From Ruminobacter amylophilus (GTDB lineage Bacteria > Pseudomonadota > Gammaproteobacteria > Enterobacterales > Succinivibrionaceae): 46,869 bases of DNA. Positions 1 through 7,721 of the stretch are shown piece after piece. Each line of letters starts with the position of its first letter. Position 1 is the stretch's first letter. Where the stretch lies: positions 1-46,869 of the forward strand of contig NZ_FOXF01000018.1 of assembly GCF_900115655.1 (NCBI RefSeq). Direction: 5' to 3'. The notes beneath the pieces were generated by a model. It ran no database searches, was not told where the DNA came from, and saw nothing but the letters and a program-made list of their open reading frames with translations. Both the position numbers and the translations under genes were made by a program.

Positions 1-104
1 CTGCAGTTGTTTACCAGACTTCTGTAATGCTCAATTTCATTCGTCAGATTGCGCACGTGGCGCTCCAGGTTAAATCCTCTCATCAAAAATTCTTTAGCGT
101 TCAT
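1..104 (-). CDS. DUF1492-like phage regulatory protein, N-terminal part (cut by window edge)
   Basis: The first 34 or so codons of a gene running off the left edge. The start ATG overlaps the TGA of the SNF2 gene (ATGA), so the two are probably translationally coupled. The visible residues, beginning MNAKEFLMRG, match the start of the complete gene at 40899-41303 almost residue for residue. Positions 1-62 are a perfect inverted copy of 40941-41002. The family is a small phage protein with a C-terminal sigma-region-4-like HTH, usually found at the early/late boundary. The HTH lies outside the window here. Confidence 0.75.
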   Translation of the reverse strand, partial: MNAKEFLMRGFNLERHVRNLTNEIEHYRSLVNNC

Positions 105-1450
105 TTGTTTTCTCCTAAATCTGCTTTAACCGCATCAATCAGTGCGTTCTGAGTTAATTCCTTTTTCGACAATGCCTTAAGCACTCGCTCGTCGATGGTT
201 CCTTTGGCAATGATGTGTTGGATCACCACAGTGCCGGAGGTCTGTCCCTGTCTCCAGAGTCTGGCATTGGTCTGCTGATAGAGCTCCAAGGACCAGGTAA
301 GACCGAACCATACCAGTGTCGAACCACCGGATTGCAGGTTAAGTCCGTGACCGGCAGAAGCAGGGTGGATCATGGCAACAGGGATCTTTCCGGCATTCCA
401 GTCGGTGATGTCTTTCGAGGTTTTAATCTGCCGGACATCAAACCTTTTTCTGATCCTTTCTAGGTCGTGCTTAAACCAGTAGGCCACCAGAAGGGGATTG
501 CCGTTGGCTGACTCGATGATGTCTTCCAGGGCATCAAGCTTGCGGTCATGGAATTCCACGATGTTTTTGGTATCGTCGTAAATTGCACCGTTGGCAAGCT
601 GACTGAGTTTATTGGTGAGGGCTGCGGCGTTGGGAACGGTGATTTCCTCATCGGAAAGAGTCATCACCAGCTCAGACTTAAGCCTCTCGTACTGCTTTCG
701 TTCATCATCTGACAGCACCACCTCGTACTGGGTTGAAATCAGTTCAGGCATTGTGAGGTGGTCGGTGCACTTCATGGAGATGGTGATATCCGAGATGCGG
801 CGGTAAATTTCCTCTTCAGCTCCTTCCCTCGGCTTGTAGGAAAACACCTGCTGGGCGTTCCTCTTGTCGGGCATGAAGTAGCATTCTCTGTATCTCGTGA
901 TGAACTTTCCCAGGCGTTCGCCCATATCAAGCAGTCTGAACTCTGACCATAGGTCCATCAGACCGTTTGATGAAGGAGTACCGGTAAGACCTACGATGCG
1001 CTTAACCTTTGGACGTACCTTCATCAGAGCTTTGAATCGTTTGGCGGTGTGGTTTTTGAAGGAAGACAGCTCATCGATAACAACCATGTCAAAATCAAAG
1101 TTTCCACTTTCCACCAGCCAGTCCACGTTCTCACGGTTGATAATGGTGATATCGGCATTCTTTGCAAGTGCCGCTTTGCGTTCTGCCAGAGTACCGACAG
1201 CCACGGCATAGGTGAGGTGCCTGAGATGTTCCCATTTGCTGATTTCCATAGGCCATGAGTCTCTGGCTACTCGTAAGGGACCGATGATCAGTGCTTTGCT
1301 GATCTCGAAGGAATCGAACATAAGTTCAGAGATTGCCGTCAGAGAAATTATCGTCTTACCCATGCCAAGCCCAAGAAGAACCGCTGCCACATGGTGTTCT
1401 TCGATGTAGTTAATGGCATAAGCCTGATAATCATGGGGTTTGAAGTTCAT
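101..1450 (-). CDS. SNF2-family DEAD/DEAH helicase, phage replication module A
   Basis: 449-residue SNF2-like superfamily II ATPase, expected to translocate on or remodel DNA during phage replication. Visible motifs: Walker A GLGMGKT (residues 27-33), a DEAH-type box written DELS (126-129), motif III TGTPSSN (about 156-162), and a C-terminal helicase half ending in an NARLWRQGQ motif VI (about residue 400). It is short for SNF2 proteins, as is usual for phage members. The start ATG has a GGAGG eight bases upstream and lies inside the VRR-NUC gene (20-base overlap). Family knowledge: this gene nearly always follows VRR-NUC in these phages. The paralogue at 39549-40898 is nearly identical. Exact role unproven. 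Confidence 0.9.
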   Translation of the reverse strand: MNFKPHDYQAYAINYIEEHHVAAVLLGLGMGKTIISLTAISELMFDSFEISKALIIGPLRVARDSWPMEISKWEHLRHLTYAVAVGTLAERKAALAKNADITIINRENVDWLVESGNFDFDMVVIDELSSFKNHTAKRFKALMKVRPKVKRIVGLTGTPSSNGLMDLWSEFRLLDMGERLGKFITRYRECYFMPDKRNAQQVFSYKPREGAEEEIYRRISDITISMKCTDHLTMPELISTQYEVVLSDDERKQYERLKSELVMTLSDEEITVPNAAALTNKLSQLANGAIYDDTKNIVEFHDRKLDALEDIIESANGNPLLVAYWFKHDLERIRKRFDVRQIKTSKDITDWNAGKIPVAMIHPASAGHGLNLQSGGSTLVWFGLTWSLELYQQTNARLWRQGQTSGTVVIQHIIAKGTIDERVLKALSKKELTQNALIDAVKADLGENK

Positions 1451-1712
1451 TCAGCATTCCTCCTATCTGTTCAATTCCGTCAATCACGTACACTCTGAAA
1501 CCCAACCGCCTTAACATCTCATGCCTTGCCACCTGCAATGCTCTCGGATGCATCCCGGGGGCTTTGAGTTCAGCGAAGGCAAACACACCATTGGGAAGCA
1601 GCACCAGGCGATCAGGCATTCCGGCATAACCGGGAGACACGAACTTCGGTGCGATGCCTCCTCTGGCCTTCACGGCAGTTACCAGTTTCCTCTCGATAAA
1701 TTTCTCGTTCAC
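1431..1712 (-). CDS. VRR-NUC domain nuclease
   Basis: 93 residues, a complete stand-alone VRR-NUC (virus-type replication-repair nuclease) domain of the PD-(D/E)XK superfamily. The active-site pattern is visible: GMPDR with D34, then FAELKAPG with E48 and K50. The family cuts DNA structures arising in replication and recombination. It overlaps the upstream zinc-protein gene by 4 bases and the downstream SNF2 gene by 20, so it belongs to one operon. The near-identical copy is at 39281-39565. The length is typical of phage VRR-NUC proteins. Confidence 0.9.
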   Translation of the reverse strand: MNEKFIERKLVTAVKARGGIAPKFVSPGYAGMPDRLVLLPNGVFAFAELKAPGMHPRALQVARHEMLRRLGFRVYVIDGIEQIGGMLNELQTP

Positions 1713-2260
1713 AGTAATTCCTCCACCGGATCTGCCAAATCGAAAGCCACATAAACTGCAGAATAGAAATCACGAATGGGGCGACCTTTGTACCGGGAGA
1801 TTGATTTCTCATTGCACCTTACGTAGTGCCTGTTTCCGGGATAAACCGAGATCCATATTCTTTGGCCCCTGTGCATTCTGGTGTAAGTGCGGAGAGCACC
1901 CATTGGAGCTGTCTCCTTCCATTCCCCGGCAACGAAATTCTTTCTGCGTTTGGCTCGATTCTTCATCTGACGCTCACGCTCCTTCGCAGCCAGAATATCG
2001 CCCTGCATAACGCCGGCACAGATACATCCGACACAAACCTCTTCGAAATAAAGGTCGTGATCCATCACATGGATAAATCGAACCTTATTGCAATCGCACA
2101 GCTCACATGTTGCCAGTGGAGCATCCTCGTTATCCTCGCGTACATCGATGATTTTCTTGCAGAACCATCCGTCTAATGGTGCTCGCCATTCTTTCAGTCT
2201 TTTCTGGCATTTTGCGAGATAAAACTCGCTGTAATTTTCTTCCAATTTTTTCTCCGTCAA
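1709..2260 (-). CDS. Hypothetical phage protein with two CxxC pairs
   Basis: 183 residues of unrecognised function. The centre has two cysteine pairs, CELC near residue 52 and CVGC near residue 77, about 25 residues apart, which would suit one zinc ribbon. Around residues 95-105 is a basic stretch rich in K and R. No enzyme motif is seen. The reading frame has no ATG or GTG near its start: the best start is TTG at 2260, without an obvious Shine-Dalgarno, so the N-terminus is uncertain. It overlaps VRR-NUC by 4 bases and is presumably cotranscribed with it. Module B has an unrelated 107-residue protein in the same slot. Confidence 0.7.
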   Translation of the reverse strand: MTEKKLEENYSEFYLAKCQKRLKEWRAPLDGWFCKKIIDVREDNEDAPLATCELCDCNKVRFIHVMDHDLYFEEVCVGCICAGVMQGDILAAKERERQMKNRAKRRKNFVAGEWKETAPMGALRTYTRMHRGQRIWISVYPGNRHYVRCNEKSISRYKGRPIRDFYSAVYVAFDLADPVEELL

Positions 2261-2262
2261 GA

Positions 2263-2540
2263 GGGGCGCGGATTGCTGTTCCGCACCCCGGTTTTATGGC
2301 TCTGTGCAAGGTGTCGCAATGTGTTCTATAAAACTCCTCTATATATAAATTTTTCTCTTTAATTTTCCCCTAAGGGACTTTCTATATAACAGATTGCTAC
2401 ACCTTGCAAAGCCTTGATTTATAAGGGTTTTAACTTTTTGGGTACAAAGTGTCGCAAGGTATAGCAATGTGTATCACTTGATGACTTTTTAACCAAAAGT
2501 CACTTTGCGAACACACCTTGCTACACTTTGCTACAGGTGG
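2263..2540. repeat. Iteron-like repeat region downstream of the primase gene, possible phage origin
   Basis: No gene lies between 2261 and 2543. The left end holds a hairpin (2263-2272 with 2280-2289, one mismatch). The rest is AT-rich with several copies of a short element in both orientations: GTGTCGCAATGTG at 2311-2323, AGTGTCGCAAGG at 2449-2460, AGCAATGTG at 2464-2472, and the opposite strand TTGCTACACC at 2394-2403 and ACACTTTGCTACA at 2523-2535. Repeats beside the primase/helicase gene with AT-rich DNA between them fit an origin recognised by the phage initiator, but this is inference from position and pattern. Confidence 0.5.
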
Positions 2541-2543
2541 TCG

Positions 2544-4811
2544 TTAATTCAGGAAATCTCCGCTCAGACGCAGCCCTTTGATGAACCTTTTTCGCTCAAA
2601 CATGATGCGTTCAAACCCTGCTCTCTCGAGTGCTGAATAGAAGTCTCCCGTATTGCGGACATACTCCCCGGTTTCAAGACAATATGTCCGGTATCCCTGA
2701 TATAGCTCAGATGAACTTACCCGGAACTCTTCGCCCACCTCGCATTTGTCCTCAAGGAAGTGGCCGAACCAGTTGTTCTGCTCGCGGTATGCCTCAATGG
2801 CCTGTCGGACGCATGGGGGAACGGGAACCTTGAAGTCGAGCTCGATTGCCTTCCTCGCACCCTCGATAAGCCACGCCAGAATTGCCTCACCGGCATTTTC
2901 GAAGAGATATTTGGCATAGTTTTTCCTGTCTCCCTCGCCCTCAATTTTGGCGTTGAACGGGATAACGATAAGTCTTCGCCAGATACCGTCATCAGAGGCA
3001 CTCACCCTCGGCAGGTGATTGGTATAGAGCACCAGGGTGTGGCATGGATTGAAGGAGAAAGGATCTTTGTATTTCTTTTCCGCGAAGATCTTGTCAGTGG
3101 AACAGAGCTGCTTTACCACAGAGTCATTAAGCCTTGCGCCTTCCTGCATCTCCGAGGCAATAAGGAGACGCTTTCCCTTGGCCTCTGCAAGCTCCGGCTT
3201 GATATTCCTGTGGCATCCCGTGGTGAGAGCATCTGCTGAGATATTGCCGCTGTAGGAGCCCAGCACCATGGCTATGACATTCCAGAAGGTAGATTTGCCG
3301 TTACGTCCGATACCGAGAGCAATAAACAGCGCCTCCACCAGTACCATGCCGATGATGGCGATACCGCAGTTAATTTGAACGTACTCAATCAGTAATCTGT
3401 CTCGACAGAAAAACAGATTAAGGGCATCGTTCCAGAGTTTGTCTCCTTTAGTGCCGGGAGACACAGCGGTCATTTTGGTAATGAAGTCATCCGGTGAGTG
3501 TTCTCTTGCGCCTTTTAGTCCCTTGCGCAGGTCGTATGTGGCTGTCGGCGTACACAGAACATAAGGATCTGAGTCCAGCTCGTTTGGTGATATTTCCAGC
3601 TTCGGCCGGGCTTCCTTAAGTACCGCGGTTACATTCTTGGATTCACGGCAGCGCATGGTAAAAGCACGGTATGTGTTTGCGGCGTTTAAGGCTTCAAGAG
3701 CTTCTGTCTGCTCATCGTTCATCAGACTGGCGGCTTTCTTTTTGGAACTTGCTGTATCAAGTATTTCCTGAGCGCCGCATTCATCCATGTGGACAAGAGC
3801 CTTCATGATTTCCACATTGGCTTCTTCAAGCTGTCGCCGGGTGAGTTCATGAGCCACTGCCTGGGCTCCGGATTCGGTTTCCTTCCAGTGGTTATCCACA
3901 TAGCGGATATAGTGAGTGGCAGGAGAGTACCGGAGTTCATTCCCGAAAATCTTGGCCAGCACCTCAGCCTGCCCAACATCGGAGTAATCTTCCGGCTTGT
4001 AGCTGACCTCGGTGTTGTAGGTTTCCGGATCAACATAACCCTCCTGTTTCTGCAACCCAGCAAAAAACCTCTGAGCGCTATGCCAGATTGTCTGAAGCTC
4101 TTCATCAGGAAGTGGCGGACTGCATTTGGCTGCTTCATCCATAAAGCACTGGTAGGCCTTGTCTGTATCTCCGAACTTCTTGATGATCTTTCCGGCATAC
4201 TGGCTCATGGTGTTGTTGCGGCTGCCTTCCTGAATTACCCGGCTGCCATACTGCCCCTGATTAAGATCCTTATCGAACGGCGCCGCATCCTGCAGAAATT
4301 CCGTAAGGTTCATAAAGCCTTTATGGAATTCTACCTTCGGATCTGATGTGCCGTAGAAGAACCGGGCGGCATCAAGGGCGTTGGTGTCGAAATAAGGAAA
4401 GATTCCGTTCACCACGGTTTTCAGATTCGCGTATGCGGCATGGTCGGTCATGCGCTCAATCGGAAACAGAATATGGAATCTTGGCCGTGCAGACTTGTTG
4501 TCCTTCACTCTGTTATGGTGCTGACTGTAATGAACGAAAAAGGTAACATTCGGAAATGCCTGTGCCACATCATCCGGGGTAATCCAGTCAGCCTGATTCT
4601 CGGAGTGGTCGTTGTCGCAGTCCACCGGCAGGCAGTCGCTGCTTATGAAATTATCCTTGCTGCGGTAGTTTCCCTTGTACTCGGCGCATACATAGTCACG
4701 GATTACTGCCGAAAGCAGAGTCTTCTCATCGGTTACCTCGACGTGGTTCGGATACAGACAGTTCCATTTGATGCCGATAACATTGGCACGGTAAAGGTTG
4801 ATCATTGCCAT
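2544..4811 (-). CDS. Phage primase/helicase (D5/P4 type)
   Basis: 755-residue replication protein. The N-terminal part (about 1-170) contains an acidic DCDN motif compatible with an archaeo-eukaryotic-type primase fold. The middle (about 210-260) looks like a primase C-terminal helical region. The second half is a D5/P4-like SF3 helicase: Walker A GIGRNGKST near residues 500-508, a B region with ASEMQEG, and TNHLPRVSASDDGIWRR supplying sensor and arginine finger. Expected role: priming and unwinding at the phage origin. The start ATG overlaps the upstream stop (TGATG). The sequence is not closely related to the VapE-type protein of module B, so the two modules use different initiator types. 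Confidence 0.88.
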   Translation of the reverse strand: MAMINLYRANVIGIKWNCLYPNHVEVTDEKTLLSAVIRDYVCAEYKGNYRSKDNFISSDCLPVDCDNDHSENQADWITPDDVAQAFPNVTFFVHYSQHHNRVKDNKSARPRFHILFPIERMTDHAAYANLKTVVNGIFPYFDTNALDAARFFYGTSDPKVEFHKGFMNLTEFLQDAAPFDKDLNQGQYGSRVIQEGSRNNTMSQYAGKIIKKFGDTDKAYQCFMDEAAKCSPPLPDEELQTIWHSAQRFFAGLQKQEGYVDPETYNTEVSYKPEDYSDVGQAEVLAKIFGNELRYSPATHYIRYVDNHWKETESGAQAVAHELTRRQLEEANVEIMKALVHMDECGAQEILDTASSKKKAASLMNDEQTEALEALNAANTYRAFTMRCRESKNVTAVLKEARPKLEISPNELDSDPYVLCTPTATYDLRKGLKGAREHSPDDFITKMTAVSPGTKGDKLWNDALNLFFCRDRLLIEYVQINCGIAIIGMVLVEALFIALGIGRNGKSTFWNVIAMVLGSYSGNISADALTTGCHRNIKPELAEAKGKRLLIASEMQEGARLNDSVVKQLCSTDKIFAEKKYKDPFSFNPCHTLVLYTNHLPRVSASDDGIWRRLIVIPFNAKIEGEGDRKNYAKYLFENAGEAILAWLIEGARKAIELDFKVPVPPCVRQAIEAYREQNNWFGHFLEDKCEVGEEFRVSSSELYQGYRTYCLETGEYVRNTGDFYSALERAGFERIMFERKRFIKGLRLSGDFLN

Positions 4812-5146
4812 CAGTCCACAACCTCCGCTGATTCTTCTTCCAGAACCTTAACCACGAACTTCAGTGCTCTGATGATGGTTTCAAGCTCGCAGTCACCACC
4901 AAGAATGAACTCAGCACTTTCAGTGTTGTTGCTGTAAGGCCTGCGGGAGGTCTTAACAAACATGTCGGTATTACCGATGTCGGTGATGCGGAAATAGGTA
5001 CGGCTGCCGTGTTCTGCATTGCCGCCCTTAAAGCCGTTGGTGCCGGCTTCGACCTCCAGCATATTTGCACCGGTTATCTCCCGAGTGAAGGTGGTAATCC
5101 TGGTTCCGTCCGGCAGAACTTTCTGTTTTTCTTTGATTTCAAACAT
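4811..5146 (-). CDS. Small conserved phage protein with EAGTNGFKGG motif
   Basis: 111 residues, first gene of the primase operon of module A. No catalytic motif is recognised. It shares a core with the 102-residue protein at 36116-36424: EAG, T, then GFKGG, followed by a predicted beta-rich stretch and a helical C-terminus. Both sit directly upstream of a primase/helicase gene, which suggests a replication accessory role such as loading or single-strand binding. The start ATG is preceded by CAGGAG. The 37-base repeat lies about 50 bases upstream. Confidence 0.8.
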   Translation of the reverse strand: MFEIKEKQKVLPDGTRITTFTREITGANMLEVEAGTNGFKGGNAEHGSRTYFRITDIGNTDMFVKTSRRPYSNNTESAEFILGGDCELETIIRALKFVVKVLEEESAEVVD

Positions 5147-5196
5147 AAAAAACTCCTGAAAATAGGTTAAGAAACACGAAGACTTTTATAGGCCTT

Positions 5197-5233
5197 CACT
5201 TACTACTGGACATGAGCGGGCGTTTTGAGCGGA
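5197..5233 (-). repeat. 37-bp exact repeat, copy 1, at head of primase operon A
   Basis: A 37-base segment identical to 12110-12146, with the same orientation and a similar distance (40-50 bases) from the start of a minus-strand operon. Read on the minus strand it begins with two CCGCTC units 13 bases apart. Read on plus, it and its flank align with the array units at 35690-35935 (both start GCCTTCAC, Y, TACT and end near GGC). Probably an operator or a leader-RNA element; which is not decided by sequence. Rfam lists an RNA motif tied to DUF2800 genes, which should be tested here. Confidence 0.75.
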
Positions 5234-5414
5234 TTTATTTTCAGAAAATTTGTTGAAAGGTTAAGAAGTGAGCAAATATAGAAGACTGAGTGATTGGAAG
5301 AAAAGTTAACCCGGTAGCTCAACTAAGTTACCAGCAAAGTAGAACATCAATATTTTTTGATCATTTGTGGATAATTTATGCTTTTATTCTTATCAAAAAG
5401 TAAGATATTGACAG

Positions 5415-5442
5415 TTGACGATTGAATCGTGTGTGGGATAAT
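5415..5442 (+). promoter_or_regulatory. Likely sigma-70 promoter for the AAA-nuclease/HU pair
   Basis: TTGACG at 5415-5420 and GATAAT at 5437-5442 with 16 bases between, about 100 bases ahead of the first gene. A second TTGACA at 5408-5413 has no matching -10. The pair therefore appears to carry its own promoter, opposed to the surrounding phage operons. Confidence 0.45.
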
Positions 5443-5540
5443 AACGGTGATAGAGCCTTTCTGCGCTTCAATCATTTTATGAATAGCGGACCGGTGAAAG
5501 GCCTTTTTCACATGTGAATAGTCAGACTCGGGGGAACAGG

Positions 5541-7313
5541 ATGTTGAAGTCTATAGGTATTGGAGCGGAATTGTTCCACGAATTAATTGAGAGCAACAGT
5601 TACTATGTTGACAAAACCAAATTCATAAAAACAATTTTTGAAGAAAATACCTCAAAGGTCATGCTCATAACCAGGCCAAGACGTTTTGGTAAAACACTCA
5701 CCATGTCCACCTTCTATGATTTTCTGGCTCTTGATCCTAAAAATCCCGGTGACGCATACCGTCAGGAAAAATGGTTTGCAGGAACTGAAATCTTTGATGA
5801 TAAAGAGTTTTGCGCTAAATACATGGGAAAATTCCCGGTAATATTTGTGTCGTTTAAAACCATTGTTCATCAGAATTTTAATGATGCATATAATCAGTTT
5901 GCTACTCTGATATACAAATTGGCACTGCAGTTTGAGTATCTTGCTACCAGTAAGGAATTATCCGATAAACAGAAGGAACAGTATGCCAATTTGATTAATT
6001 ACGAAAAGCTTGCAGATAGAACCGATAAATCTTTTCTGACCGGCTCTCTTCAGACGCTTTCCTGTCTTCTCGAAGCACATCATAAGATAAAACCTGTACT
6101 GCTGATTGACGAATATGATGTTCCTATTGCAAAAGCAGCTCATCATGGCTATTACGACGAAATGATAAATCTTATCAGTCCTTTTTATAACGATACTTTA
6201 AAAACAAATTCGTATCTCGGTAGAGCTGTACTCACTGGATGTTTAAGAGCCGCCAAGGAGAGTATTTTTACCGGACTGAATAATCTTATGGTCTGCTCGG
6301 TTCTTGATTCCGGAGATGCTGATATATCAACCGGAATAGGCTTCACAAAAGAAGAAACACAGGAAGTTCTCGCATACTACGGACTTTCAGGCTATTACGA
6401 AGAGGTAAGAAGCAATTACGACGGGTATCATTTTGGAACAACTCATATGTACTGCCCATGGGATGTAATGAACTTCTGTAATGATAACTACAGAAAACTG
6501 AGTCAAGACAGAAATCTCATTCAGGCTCGCAACTACTGGATAAACACCAGCGGTAACGACGTTATCGAAGAATTTATGGGGTTCATAGAGCCGGATGACG
6601 TTGATAAGATGCAAAACCTTCTGGATGGTGAATTCATTATTGCAGAAGTGAGAGCTGCGCTGTGCTACGGAGATTTAGAGAACCATGACATAAATGATTT
6701 CTGGACTCTGCTACTTTATACCGGCTACCTTACATTTGATCTTCAGTACAGATCTTCTAATAAAAATGAGTACAGATTGTATATCCCGAATGAGGAAATT
6801 AAGGATTGCTTTAAATCCAAAATCATGGATTTCTATAAAAATGATCATGTTATGAAGAACAGCACCGGTAATCTGATAAAAGGATTATTCACAGGGGATG
6901 CTGGAGTTGTTGAAGACAACCTTAACGAGCTATTGGCTAAGTATGTATCCATCAGAGACTTCTCCGTCAATGCTCCGAAGGAAAACTATTACCACGGCTT
7001 CATGAACGGACTATTGGCCAACGGCACATCTCTCATTGAAGAGCAGAAATCTAATTTTGAGTCAGGAAACGGCTATATTGATTTGATAATAAAGTCTTTA
7101 AAGAACAGAGGCGTTATTGTAATTCTGGAATTAAAGCAGACTTCTGATGAGAATGAAGATAAGTTTTTGATAGCAGAGGATGCTGTCGAGCAGATAATCA
7201 AAAAGAAATATGCTGACCCGTACATCAGAAGAAACGATATTAAAGCTGTTCATTCATACGGTATCTGTTTCTGCAAAAAGGAATGTACCGTTGTTGGCAA
7301 AAAACTGAAATAA
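5541..7313 (+). CDS. AAA-ATPase-like protein with C-terminal PD-(D/E)XK nuclease domain
   Basis: 590 residues from the ATG at 5541, which has GGGG at the right distance and begins MLKSIGIG as family members do; an upstream GTG at 5514 is possible. N-terminal AAA-ATPase-like domain (PF09820 type): Walker A RPRRFGKT (45-52) and Walker B LLIDEYD with D190 and E191. C-terminal PDDEXK_9-type domain: D514, then E530 and K532 in VILELKQ. The family is abundant in anaerobes and of unsettled role; defence or mobile-DNA functions are proposed. Here it is a plus-strand insertion between two minus-strand phage operons, with its own promoter and followed by HU, as a moron would be. Confidence 0.85.
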   Translation: MLKSIGIGAELFHELIESNSYYVDKTKFIKTIFEENTSKVMLITRPRRFGKTLTMSTFYDFLALDPKNPGDAYRQEKWFAGTEIFDDKEFCAKYMGKFPVIFVSFKTIVHQNFNDAYNQFATLIYKLALQFEYLATSKELSDKQKEQYANLINYEKLADRTDKSFLTGSLQTLSCLLEAHHKIKPVLLIDEYDVPIAKAAHHGYYDEMINLISPFYNDTLKTNSYLGRAVLTGCLRAAKESIFTGLNNLMVCSVLDSGDADISTGIGFTKEETQEVLAYYGLSGYYEEVRSNYDGYHFGTTHMYCPWDVMNFCNDNYRKLSQDRNLIQARNYWINTSGNDVIEEFMGFIEPDDVDKMQNLLDGEFIIAEVRAALCYGDLENHDINDFWTLLLYTGYLTFDLQYRSSNKNEYRLYIPNEEIKDCFKSKIMDFYKNDHVMKNSTGNLIKGLFTGDAGVVEDNLNELLAKYVSIRDFSVNAPKENYYHGFMNGLLANGTSLIEEQKSNFESGNGYIDLIIKSLKNRGVIVILELKQTSDENEDKFLIAEDAVEQIIKKKYADPYIRRNDIKAVHSYGICFCKKECTVVGKKLK

Positions 7314-7340
7314 AATTTGCAAAGAGAGAGGTTTGATTAC

Positions 7341-7622
7341 ATGAATAAACAGGAACTTATTGAAATAATCGCTGAAAAGAGTCATACGACCAAGTCAGAT
7401 AGCAAAAAGATGCTTGATGCCTTTTTAGAAACAGTAACTGAAACATTAGCCCAAGGTGACAGTGTTCAGCTCGTTGGTTTCGGAACTTTTAAGACTTCTG
7501 AAAGGAATGCTCGCAGCGGTCGTAACCCTCGTACCGGTGAGGCTGTTGAAATCCCGGCAAAGAGAGTACCTTCATTTACTGCAGGCAATACGTTAAAAGA
7601 AGCTGTGCAGTCAGACAAGTAA
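7341..7622 (+). CDS. hup: HU-family DNA-binding protein
   Basis: 93 residues. It shows the HU pattern throughout: MNKQELIEIIAEK start, GFGTF turn, the beta-arm RSGRNPRTGE with the conserved RNP, and VPSF near the C-terminus. HU binds and bends DNA as a dimer. The start ATG has AGAGAGG about 10 bases upstream. The gene lies 27 bases after the AAA-nuclease gene and probably shares its transcript. Its closest look is to gammaproteobacterial HU, unlike the Clostridia-type phage genes around it. It may help AAA-nuclease expression or phage DNA packaging; this is unproven. Confidence 0.93.
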   Translation: MNKQELIEIIAEKSHTTKSDSKKMLDAFLETVTETLAQGDSVQLVGFGTFKTSERNARSGRNPRTGEAVEIPAKRVPSFTAGNTLKEAVQSDK

Positions 7623-7663
7623 TCACATATTCCTTAATGCGGGAGCTGTGCTTAATTCCAAAT

Positions 7664-7715
7664 AACTTGATCGGTGCTGACCGACTAAGTCACCGACCAA
7701 GATACCGTTCAAGTT
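7664..7715. terminator. Hairpin between convergent HU and DNA polymerase genes
   Basis: A nested inverted repeat: AACTTG at 7664-7669 with CAAGTT at 7710-7715, and TTGATCGGTG at 7667-7676 with CACCGACCAA at 7691-7700 (one mismatch). It sits where two transcripts converge. There is no long T-run, so it may act as a weak bidirectional terminator or as a boundary scar. Confidence 0.4.
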
Positions 7716-7721
7716 AAGGCG

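Noticed and set aside
1-62. Perfect match of the window edge to 40941-41002 as proof of an assembly error
   Set aside because: The next bases differ in a gene-like way and the flanking genes are diverged, so a true second copy is likely; reads would be needed to settle it.
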